A stretch of DNA of 64,000 nt from an uncultured Lachnospiraceae bacterium (lineage in GTDB: Bacteria; Bacillota; Clostridia; Lachnospirales; Lachnospiraceae). Every line of letters starts with the position of its first letter. The stretch's first letter is position 1. The stretch spans positions 1 through 64,000 of the forward strand of contig CAJUGJ010000019.1 in the NCBI GenBank assembly GCA_910586015.1. Reading direction: 5' to 3'. Of the stretch, positions 7,433 to 14,943 are shown piece by piece. The notes under the pieces were generated by a model, which ran no database searches, was not told the DNA's origin, and worked only from the letters and a program-made list of their open reading frames with translations. A program made the translations under genes and the position numbers.

Positions 7433-8413
7433 ATGGAACGGACAAGAAGATTGAGAACCAGTAAAATGATACGCAGTATGGTAAGAGAAAATCATGTCAG
7501 AATAGAGGAATTGATCTATCCAATCTTTGTGATGGAAGGAGAAAATATCTGCCATCCAGTAAAGTCTATGCCAGGCATCAATCAGTATTCTATTGACCGC
7601 TTAGAAGAAGAATTGAATCGGGTTGTAGCGGCAAAAATTAAAGCAATACTATTGTTTGGAATTCCAGAACATAAAGATGAAGTTGGAAGTGGAGCTTATG
7701 ATAATGAGGGAATTGTGCAAAGAGCAATTCGATTTATCAAAGGAAATGAAAAGTATAAAGAGTTGGTTGTAATAGCCGATGTCTGTCTTTGTGAATATAC
7801 ATCACATGGTCACTGTGGGCTGATTCGAGATGGTGTTATTTTAAATGATGAAACGCTGCCCCTGTTAGCAGCAACAGCAGTTAGTTATGCAGCAGCAGGA
7901 GCAGACATCATTGCTCCAAGTGATATGATGGATATGAGAGTTGCTGCAATTAGAAAAGCCTTGGATGAAAATGGATTTGTTTATATTCCGATTATGGCAT
8001 ATAGTGCAAAATTTGCATCGGCATTTTATGGTCCTTTTCGGGATGCTGCACATTCTGCACCAGGATTTGGAGACCGAAAGACCTATCAGATGGATTTTGC
8101 AAATGGAAGAGAAGCAATGCGTGAGGTAGAACAAGATCTTTTAGAAGGGGCAGATCTGATTATTGCCAAGCCAGCGATGAGCTATATGGATATTATAAAA
8201 GATATTTCAAAACAATTTAATATTCCAGTTGTCGCTTATAATGTCAGTGGAGAATATTCTATGGTAAAAGCGGCAGCCAAAGAGGGATGGATCGATGAGA
8301 AAAAGATTGTGATGGAGCTTATGATAGGATTCAAACGGGCAGGTGCAAAGATGATTATTACTTATCATGCCCTAGAAGTTGCAGCATGGCTTAGGGAGGA
8401 TTATGATGAGTGA
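7433..8413 (+). CDS. hemB: Porphobilinogen synthase (delta-aminolevulinic acid dehydratase)
   Basis: A 326-residue cytosolic enzyme that condenses two 5-aminolevulinates into porphobilinogen. The two Schiff-base lysines are visible: K193 in YSAKFASAFYGPFR and K246 in IIAKPAMSY. The Cys-rich zinc site CLCEYTSHGHCG shows a Zn-dependent type. The ATG at 7433 is chosen because CAGGGGGCTTATA lies before it; a GTG at 7409 in frame has no such site. The gene overlaps hemL, implying coupled translation. A TATAAT box at 7399-7404 just past the repeat could start transcription here, with only a weak -35. Confidence 0.97.
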   Translation: MERTRRLRTSKMIRSMVRENHVRIEELIYPIFVMEGENICHPVKSMPGINQYSIDRLEEELNRVVAAKIKAILLFGIPEHKDEVGSGAYDNEGIVQRAIRFIKGNEKYKELVVIADVCLCEYTSHGHCGLIRDGVILNDETLPLLAATAVSYAAAGADIIAPSDMMDMRVAAIRKALDENGFVYIPIMAYSAKFASAFYGPFRDAAHSAPGFGDRKTYQMDFANGREAMREVEQDLLEGADLIIAKPAMSYMDIIKDISKQFNIPVVAYNVSGEYSMVKAAAKEGWIDEKKIVMELMIGFKRAGAKMIITYHALEVAAWLREDYDE

Positions 8414-9683
8414 TATAAAATCAAAAGAATGGTTTGAAAGGGCAAAGTGTCATATTCCGGGTGGTGTCAACAGTCCAGTACGTGCATTTGGATCAGTTGG
8501 CAGAACGCCACGTTTTATTGCGTCAGCAAAGGGAAGTAAAATAAAAGATGTAGATGGAAATGAAATGATTGATTATGTCTGCTCATGGGGGCCAGCTATT
8601 TTAGGTCATGCTCACCCTAGAGTTATAGCAGCAGTACAACAGGCATGTGAAGAAGGATTAACTTATGGGGCACCGACTTCAAAAGAAGTGTTAATTGCTG
8701 AACTAATTGCAAAACTAATGCCATCTATGGAAGTGAGTCGTCTGGTAAATTCGGGAACAGAGGCGGTAATGAGTGCAATCCGTACAGCGAGAGGATATAC
8801 AAAGCGGGATAAGATTATAAAATTTAAAGGCTGTTATCATGGTCATTCTGATGGACTTCTGGTAAAGGCAGGATCGGCAGCACTTACTACATCTATACCA
8901 GACAGTGCAGGCGTTCCAAAAGATTATACAAAGCATACACTTATAGCACTTTATAATGATAAAATATCAGTAGAAAAATTATTTCAGGCAAATCCAAAAG
9001 AGATTGCGGCTGTAATTGTAGAACCTGTAGCGGCGAATATGGGCGTAGTATTGCCAGAACAGGGATTTTTAGAGTTTTTACGAGAAATAACAAAACAGTA
9101 TGGGGCGCTTTTGATTTTTGATGAAGTAATTACAGGATTCCGTCTGGGAATTGGTGGTGCACAGGCATATTATAATATTACGCCAGATTTGACGACATTA
9201 GGCAAAATTGTAGGTGGTGGGATGCCTATTGGTGCATATGGAGGAAAAAGAGAAATTATGCAGATGGTTTCGCCATTAGGATCGGTCTATCAGGCAGGAA
9301 CATTGTCAGGAAATCCTATTGCTACTGCGGCAGGACTAGAAACGCTTCGAATTTTAAAAGAAGATCCAATGATTTATGAACGATTAGAAGAGAAGACAAA
9401 AATTCTTACAAAAACAGTACAAAAGGCAGCAGGCAATCGGGTGTGGATTAATCAAATTGGTTCTCTTTTCTCTGTCTTTTTTACAAAACAGCCAGTAAAA
9501 GATTATGAAAGTGCAATATCTTCTGATACAAATTGTTATACAGATTATTTTGGATATTTATTAGAACATGGAATTTATATAGCACCATCACAGTTTGAAG
9601 CAGTATTTGTTTCAGATGCACATACAAAAGAAGATATAGATACAACTTGTAAAGTAATAGAATCATATTTTGGGGATATTTAA
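8406..9683 (+). CDS. hemL: Glutamate-1-semialdehyde 2,1-aminomutase
   Basis: A 425-residue PLP enzyme that converts glutamate-1-semialdehyde to 5-aminolevulinate, the step after HemA. Visible motifs are GGVNSPVRAFG at the N-terminus, VNSGTEAVMSAIRTARG, GCYHGHSDGLLVKAGS, and LTTLGKIVGGGMPIGAYGG with the PLP lysine K267. Length is as usual for the family. Two adjacent ATGs (8403 and 8406) follow TTAGGGAGGATT; the second gives better spacing from the ribosome binding site. The gene overlaps the end of hemB by eight bases, a clear sign of one operon. Confidence 0.97.
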   Translation: MSDIKSKEWFERAKCHIPGGVNSPVRAFGSVGRTPRFIASAKGSKIKDVDGNEMIDYVCSWGPAILGHAHPRVIAAVQQACEEGLTYGAPTSKEVLIAELIAKLMPSMEVSRLVNSGTEAVMSAIRTARGYTKRDKIIKFKGCYHGHSDGLLVKAGSAALTTSIPDSAGVPKDYTKHTLIALYNDKISVEKLFQANPKEIAAVIVEPVAANMGVVLPEQGFLEFLREITKQYGALLIFDEVITGFRLGIGGAQAYYNITPDLTTLGKIVGGGMPIGAYGGKREIMQMVSPLGSVYQAGTLSGNPIATAAGLETLRILKEDPMIYERLEEKTKILTKTVQKAAGNRVWINQIGSLFSVFFTKQPVKDYESAISSDTNCYTDYFGYLLEHGIYIAPSQFEAVFVSDAHTKEDIDTTCKVIESYFGDI

Positions 9684-9732
9684 CTTTGTCTTATTATAGA
9701 AAAAACCTATGAGTTAATTAGAATATTACTAT

Positions 9733-9761
9733 TTTACTGATGAAATTTCAAGTGTTAATAT
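9733..9761 (+). promoter_or_regulatory. Candidate promoter of the sulfur operon
   Basis: TTTACT (9733-9738), 17 bases, then TAATAT (9756-9761), 56 bases before the CoA-disulfide-reductase-like gene. This suggests the sulfur genes can be expressed apart from hemBL. Confidence 0.4.
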
Positions 9762-9816
9762 ATAAATATTGATAAATAATTAACAACAAAGAAGGAACTA
9801 TAAAAAGGAGGAAGAC

Positions 9817-11439
9817 ATGAAGGTATTAGTACTTGGAGGCGTAGCAGCTGGAACAAAGATTGCGGCAAAGCTGATGAGAGAGGATCGAAGCAATGAAGTG
9901 ATCGTGTTAAACAAAGGGAAAAATATTTCCTATGCTGGATGCGGACTTCCTTATTATGTGGGGCATGTAATTGAAGACAGAGAACAACTCATTGTGAATA
10001 CACCAGAAAAATATTCTAAATTGACTGGTGTGACTGTTCTGACACAGACAGAAGCGGTAAAAGTAGATCCACAGGCAAAGAAAGTGACAGCAGTTAATCT
10101 TGAGACACAGGAAGAAATGGTTTACGACTATGATAAACTGGTGATTTCTGTTGGAGCAAGTCCAGTAAAACCGCCAATAGAAGGCTGTGATTTAGAAAAT
10201 GTATTTTTTATGAGAACTCCAGAGGATGCAATTCGTTTGAGAGATGTAGTAGATTCTGGAACTGTAAAGAAAGCAGTAGTAGTTGGAGCGGGATATATTG
10301 GACTAGAGATTGCAGAAAATTTAAAGTTACAGGGAATTCGACCATTCGTTTTAGATATGGCACCACATGCACTTCCGGGATTTGATGCAGAGATAGCAGA
10401 GTATGTAGAAGGAAAACTTGCTGAGAGCGGAATTCCAGTAGTGACAAATGTAAAAGTGACTGGAATTGAAGGCGATGGAAAAGTAGAAAAAGTTGTTACA
10501 GATAAAAGAGCATACAAGACAGATTTAGTAGTTTTAAGTGCAGGTATTCGACCAAATACAAAGTTCCTTGAAGATAGTGGAATTGAAATGTTTAAGGGAA
10601 CAATTTTAACGAATGAATTAGGTGAAACAAATCTTCCTGATGTTTATGCAGCAGGAGATTGTGCAATGGTACATAATGCTCTGACTAAAAAAGCAGCATG
10701 GTCACCAATGGGTTCTACAGCAAATATTAATGGACGTTTGATTGCACAAAATATGATGGGTGCGAAATTAAATTATAATGGTGTATTGGGTACAGCAGTT
10801 TGTAAGCTTCCGGGATTAAACGTTGGAAGAACTGGACTGACTGAGGAACAGGCAAAAGCAGAAGGTTTTGATGCTGTCAGTGTGATCACAGTTGTAGATG
10901 ACAAGGCACACTATTTTCCGGGTGCAAGTTCCTTTATTATCAAAATGATTGCAGATCGTGCTTCTTTGAAGCTTTTAGGTATACAGGTTCTTGGTGCAGG
11001 AGCTGTAGATAAAGTGGTAGATATTGCAGTTACTGGTATTACCTGCAAAGCCACTCTTTCTGATTTAGCAAATATGGATCTGGCATATGCACCGCCATTC
11101 TCTACAGCAATTCATCCATTTGAACATACATTAAATGTTTTAATGAATAAGATCAATGGAACGTTTGAAACCTTTACACCAGCAGAATATGCAGCAGGTG
11201 CAGCAGAAGGATACAAAGTAGTAGATGGATGTTTAACACCTTCTATTGAAGGAGCACCTTATGTAGATCTTACGAAAGTGGAAGGACTAATTGAGGGACT
11301 GGATAAGGATGAAAAGATTCTTCTTGTATGTAACAAGGGAAAACGTGCATATTTATTACAAAACCGTATGAAATATTACGGATATACAAACACAAAAGTA
11401 CTTGAGGGCGGCATTACCTTTAGTGAGGTAAAAGCATAG
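9817..11439 (+). CDS. CoA-disulfide reductase-like flavoprotein with C-terminal rhodanese domain
   Basis: A 540-residue FAD/NAD(P)H-dependent oxidoreductase of the CoADR / persulfide reductase type. The N-terminal FAD motif is VLGGVAAGTKIAAKL. The redox cysteine is C42 in SYAGCGLPYYVG. VVVGAGYIGLEIAE is the NAD(P)H Rossmann motif at about residues 150-163. VYAAGDCAMV is the second FAD motif, followed by the dimerisation domain. Residues 455-540 form a rhodanese-like domain with LLVCNKGKRAYLLQ, where the Cys sits at the usual active-site loop. Such fusions (Npsr/CoADR-Rhd) reduce polysulfide or CoA-persulfide. Followed by sulfite reductase and a YeiH exporter, so a role in sulfur reduction or detoxification is likely. 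AAAAGGAGGAAG precedes the ATG. Confidence 0.9.
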   Translation: MKVLVLGGVAAGTKIAAKLMREDRSNEVIVLNKGKNISYAGCGLPYYVGHVIEDREQLIVNTPEKYSKLTGVTVLTQTEAVKVDPQAKKVTAVNLETQEEMVYDYDKLVISVGASPVKPPIEGCDLENVFFMRTPEDAIRLRDVVDSGTVKKAVVVGAGYIGLEIAENLKLQGIRPFVLDMAPHALPGFDAEIAEYVEGKLAESGIPVVTNVKVTGIEGDGKVEKVVTDKRAYKTDLVVLSAGIRPNTKFLEDSGIEMFKGTILTNELGETNLPDVYAAGDCAMVHNALTKKAAWSPMGSTANINGRLIAQNMMGAKLNYNGVLGTAVCKLPGLNVGRTGLTEEQAKAEGFDAVSVITVVDDKAHYFPGASSFIIKMIADRASLKLLGIQVLGAGAVDKVVDIAVTGITCKATLSDLANMDLAYAPPFSTAIHPFEHTLNVLMNKINGTFETFTPAEYAAGAAEGYKVVDGCLTPSIEGAPYVDLTKVEGLIEGLDKDEKILLVCNKGKRAYLLQNRMKYYGYTNTKVLEGGITFSEVKA

Positions 11440-11460
11440 AAAATGTAAACCGTTTATGTC

Positions 11461-11519
11461 TTACCTAAAATTATATTAAAATTTGTTTAGGGTGGGTTAA
11501 GGCAGCAACGGAAAGCTGC
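11461..11519 (+). ncRNA. Possible structured leader before sulfite reductase
   Basis: Two stems can be drawn in the 106-bp gap: TACCTAAA with TTTAGGGT, and GCAGC-N8-GCTGC (11502-11519). They lie just ahead of the sulfite reductase ribosome binding site. This does not match any riboswitch class recognised by eye; it may simply be an mRNA processing or translation-control structure. Confidence 0.3.
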
Positions 11520-11545
11520 GTAAAACAAGAAAAGGAGAGAAAATT

Positions 11546-12496
11546 ATGGGATGTACATTGAAACCAGAAGAAATCAAAAGAGTAAAAGCATTAGGATTTC
11601 TCAATAACAAAGGAACTGATCTATTTAATGCACGTATTATTACAGTAAACGGAAAAATTAATGCAGAACAGACAAAGGTTATTGCAGAGGCTGCAGAGAA
11701 ATTTGGAAGTGGAGAAGTAGAGTTTACAACACGTCTTACAGTAGAAGTACGTGGAGTTCATTTTGATAATATTGAACCATTTCGTGAGTATATTGCAAAA
11801 GCAGGACTTGAAACAGGTGGAACAGGTTCTTTAGTACGCCCAATTGTTTCTTGTAAGGGAACAACTTGTCAGTATGGATTATATGATACATTTGCTCTTT
11901 CTGAAAAAATCCATCAGCGTTTCTATAAGGGATATCGTACAGTAAAACTTCCACATAAGTTTAAGATTGCAACTGGTGGATGTCCAAATAACTGTGTAAA
12001 GCCTGATTTAAATGATCTCGGAATCATCGGTCAGTTAATTCCAAATATCGATGAAGATCTGTGTAATGGATGTAAGAAATGTCAGGTTGAAACTTCCTGT
12101 CCAATGAAGGCAGCAAAGTTAGAGGATAATACGATCTTGATTGACAAAGAACTTTGCAACAACTGTGGAAGATGTATTGCACAATGTCCATTTGATGTAA
12201 TTGAGAATGGAACTGTAGGCTATAAGATGTATATTGGCGGAAGATGGGGAAAGAAAGTGGCACATGGTCATGTATTATCTAAAGTGTTTACAACAGAAGA
12301 AGAATTACTTGATACAGTAGAAAAGGCAATCCTTTTATTCCGTGAACAGGGTAAGACAGGAGAACGCTTTGCTGATACAATTGAACGGATTGGCTTTGAG
12401 GAAGTAGAAAAACAACTTCTTGCAAATGATATCTTAGAAAGAAAACAGGAGATTTTAGATGCACAACTACATCTGGTAGGTGGAGCAACCTGCTAA
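11546..12496 (+). CDS. Siroheme-dependent sulfite/nitrite reductase-family protein with ferredoxin domain
   Basis: A 316-residue reductase resembling AsrC and small assimilatory-type sulfite reductases, which take sulfite to sulfide with six electrons. After an N-terminal ferredoxin-like half-domain come the siroheme-[4Fe-4S] cysteines in CKGTTCQYGLYDT and GGCPNNCVKPDLNDLGI. An embedded 2x[4Fe-4S] ferredoxin domain follows: CNGCKKCQVETSCP and CNNCGRCIAQCP. The C-terminal part closes the siroheme fold. Siroheme synthesis genes flank it on both sides, which strongly supports siroheme as its cofactor. AAAAGGAGAG precedes the ATG. The electron donor is unknown; asrA and asrB are not adjacent, so the CoADR-like partner or ferredoxin could fill in. 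Confidence 0.9.
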   Translation: MGCTLKPEEIKRVKALGFLNNKGTDLFNARIITVNGKINAEQTKVIAEAAEKFGSGEVEFTTRLTVEVRGVHFDNIEPFREYIAKAGLETGGTGSLVRPIVSCKGTTCQYGLYDTFALSEKIHQRFYKGYRTVKLPHKFKIATGGCPNNCVKPDLNDLGIIGQLIPNIDEDLCNGCKKCQVETSCPMKAAKLEDNTILIDKELCNNCGRCIAQCPFDVIENGTVGYKMYIGGRWGKKVAHGHVLSKVFTTEEELLDTVEKAILLFREQGKTGERFADTIERIGFEEVEKQLLANDILERKQEILDAQLHLVGGATC

Positions 12497-12522
12497 TAAC
12501 TGATACATATAGGAGAGTTAAA

Positions 12523-13575
12523 ATGAATTCATCAAAGAAAAAATATGGTGCAATTATTTTATGTCTGTTGATTGGATTTCTGGCATCAAAATCCACTGAT
12601 TTACAGGAAGCAGTGTTTAAACGCGTTGTAATAGGTGGTCCAATGGTTGCGTTATTAGTATCCATGATCATCTGCAATATTATGCCTTCTATAGACAAAG
12701 ATTTTAAAGAGGGAACTACTTATTCTAGCAAGCAGTTTTTAAACTGGGGTATCATTTTAACCGGTGGTACGTTAAGTTTTGCATCAATTCTTGGAACAGG
12801 CGTAAAGGCACTTCCTCTGATTATAATTAATATTCTTTTGTCTTTTGCTGTTGCTATGTTAATCGGAAAGAAAATCGGCGTGACAAAGAATACCTCTGTA
12901 CTGGTAGGAGGCGGAACTTGTATCTGTGGTGGTACAGCAATCGCAACATTAAGTCGTATTATTAAAGCAACTGATGCAGAAATCGCTTTCGGAATGGCTG
13001 CAATTTTCTTATTTGATACAATTTCAGCCTTTTCTTATCCTTATATTGCTTCTGGAATCGGACTTACAAATAATCAGTTTGCATTTGTAGCAGGAACAGC
13101 AATTAATGATACTTCCTCTGTTGCTGGAGCACAGGCAACTTTTCAAGCTATGATTAATGATCCGAACTTCAATGGAGCATTAAATGTAAAATTAGTTCGT
13201 ACTACTATGTTGATTTTTGTAGCAATATTCTGGACTGTTATGGCTGCAAAAGAAGCCAGACAAAATGGTGCAGCAGGAACAAATGAAAGTATTTTGGCTG
13301 TAGTAAAGAAAACATTCCCTATGTTTATTCTTTGGTTTGTTGTAATGGCAGGTTTAAATACAATGGGCGTTTTCAGTCCAAAGGGACTTGATCTGTTAAA
13401 AACAGTAAGTAAATTTTTATTTGCGTCTGCTTTAGCAGGGGTTGGTTTTAAGATTAAGTTTAAAGATGTATTTTCAAAAGGCTTAAAGCCAATTGCATTA
13501 GGTGGAATTACATGGGCATGTGTAGCAATTTCTTCCTATCTCTTTGCATTTTTATTTGCAAATTATATTGGATAA
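12523..13575 (+). CDS. YeiH family putative sulfate/sulfur-compound exporter (UPF0324)
   Basis: A 350-residue polytopic membrane protein with about 9-10 hydrophobic segments, matching the YeiH/UPF0324 (PF03601) family. Characteristic glycine-rich stretches are VGGGTCICGGTAIATLSRII and VAGTAINDTSSVAGAQATF, in the two inverted halves of the fold. Members have been proposed to move sulfate or sulfonates, but their substrate is not firmly established. It follows sulfite reductase by 26 bases in the same operon and precedes a strong terminator, so it probably moves a sulfur compound related to that pathway. TAGGAGAG precedes the ATG. Confidence 0.88.
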   Translation: MNSSKKKYGAIILCLLIGFLASKSTDLQEAVFKRVVIGGPMVALLVSMIICNIMPSIDKDFKEGTTYSSKQFLNWGIILTGGTLSFASILGTGVKALPLIIINILLSFAVAMLIGKKIGVTKNTSVLVGGGTCICGGTAIATLSRIIKATDAEIAFGMAAIFLFDTISAFSYPYIASGIGLTNNQFAFVAGTAINDTSSVAGAQATFQAMINDPNFNGALNVKLVRTTMLIFVAIFWTVMAAKEARQNGAAGTNESILAVVKKTFPMFILWFVVMAGLNTMGVFSPKGLDLLKTVSKFLFASALAGVGFKIKFKDVFSKGLKPIALGGITWACVAISSYLFAFLFANYIG

Positions 13576-13593
13576 GAGGAAACGTTTAAAAAT

Positions 13594-13623
13594 AAAAAGG
13601 GACTGCCGAAGCAGTCCCTTTTT
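13594..13623 (+). terminator. Rho-independent terminator after the sulfur genes
   Basis: AAAAAGGGACTGC, a CGAA loop, and GCAGTCCCTTTTT: a perfect 13-bp stem with a T-run. It separates the sulfur genes from hemA. Confidence 0.9.
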
Positions 13624-13683
13624 GTCTGTAGAAAGACAGACATATCCGCTGCAATAAAGAGGTACAAAGGAGTGAAAGATCAT

Positions 13684-14910
13684 ATGCAGTTTGGATTTAT
13701 TGGAATTAATTATAAAAATGCACCGCTTTCTATACGGGATATAACTTCTTTTACGGATGTCAAGAAGTTAAAATTTTTTCAAGAGGTAGAAACGATAGGA
13801 ATTGATCAGTGTATGGTTCTTTCTACTTGTAACCGGAGCGAAGTCTATTTTTTCTACGACAGAGAGATACAACTTACACAAGTGCAACAGATTTATAAAA
13901 AAATGTTTTCAGAGGCTCAACTAGAAGATTATCTGATTTGGCTTGTAGGAGAAAATGCGATTTCTTATTTATTTCGTATTGCGGCTGGATTAGAATCATT
14001 GGTATTAGGGGAAGATCAGATACTAGGGCAAGTGAAGGAAGCATTGGATTTTTCACGAACAATGGGATATAGTAAAAAAGAGTTAAATAAGGTGGTACGT
14101 GATGCTATAACTTGTGCTAAACATATCAAAACAGAATTAAAAATTAGTGAAAGACCACTTTCTGTAAGTTATATTGGTATACAAAAGCTAGATAAAGTTT
14201 GTGGTATTTGTGGAAAACGTGCACTTGTAATTGGAAGTGGAAAAACAGCAGTACTTGCCCTAAAATACCTCTATGAATACAAAGTGGGACAAGTAGTCAT
14301 ATGTAGTAGAACACTTGCTCATGCAGACGGGTTAAAAAGAGAATTTACAGATCTTACAGTAATTCCTTATGAAAAGCGCTATGAAATAATGAAAGAGTGT
14401 GATCTTGTAGTGTCAGCAACAGCATCACCACATCTTGTAGTAAGAAGAGAGCATTTTACTCCAATACATCCCATCGTTTTTTTAGATCTTGCCACACCAA
14501 GAGATATTGATACAACATTAGAACAAGATTCAAGGATTCGACTTATTAATTTGGATACTTTACAAGAGATTGTAAAGGAAAATCGATTAGAGAGAGAACG
14601 TCTTGTGGCAGAGAGTAAAAGTATGATTACAGAAGATATGAAAGAAACTTGTACTTGGTTATTACAAAGTCGTATGGATTCTACGATTGAATCATTACAA
14701 CAACGGTGCAGTGGAATTGTAGAGGACAGTTATGAGTATCTTGATAGAAAGTTACAACTAAATCAAAGAGAAAAGAAGTTACTGCATAAAGTCTTAAATG
14801 CTTCTTTACAAAGACTTTTACGTGAACCAATTCAAGAACTAAAACAGATCGAAACAAAAGAAGAACAAGATAAGTATCAGGAGTTTGTAAAAAAGCTATT
14901 TCAGATTTAA
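13684..14910 (+). CDS. hemA: Glutamyl-tRNA reductase
   Basis: A 408-residue NADPH enzyme that reduces glutamyl-tRNA to glutamate-1-semialdehyde, the first committed step of tetrapyrrole synthesis. The catalytic cysteine is C49 in VLSTCNRSEVYFF. GLESLVLGEDQILGQVK is the conserved substrate-domain signature. ALVIGSGKTAVLALKYL starts the NADPH-binding domain at about residue 178. The C-terminal helical dimerisation domain runs from about 310. ATG at 13684 is chosen because AAAGGAG (13666-13672) lies 11 bases before it; a GTG at 13672 would overlap that site. It is followed by the hemC fusion 33 bases on. Confidence 0.96.
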   Translation: MQFGFIGINYKNAPLSIRDITSFTDVKKLKFFQEVETIGIDQCMVLSTCNRSEVYFFYDREIQLTQVQQIYKKMFSEAQLEDYLIWLVGENAISYLFRIAAGLESLVLGEDQILGQVKEALDFSRTMGYSKKELNKVVRDAITCAKHIKTELKISERPLSVSYIGIQKLDKVCGICGKRALVIGSGKTAVLALKYLYEYKVGQVVICSRTLAHADGLKREFTDLTVIPYEKRYEIMKECDLVVSATASPHLVVRREHFTPIHPIVFLDLATPRDIDTTLEQDSRIRLINLDTLQEIVKENRLERERLVAESKSMITEDMKETCTWLLQSRMDSTIESLQQRCSGIVEDSYEYLDRKLQLNQREKKLLHKVLNASLQRLLREPIQELKQIETKEEQDKYQEFVKKLFQI

Positions 14911-14943
14911 CATCTATTAAAAGAAGAATTATTAGGAAAGGAT

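Noticed and set aside
8379..8405. Upstream extension of hemL from a TTG codon
   Set aside because: The added residues overlap hemB and its ribosome binding site; the ATG at 8406 fits known HemL N-termini.
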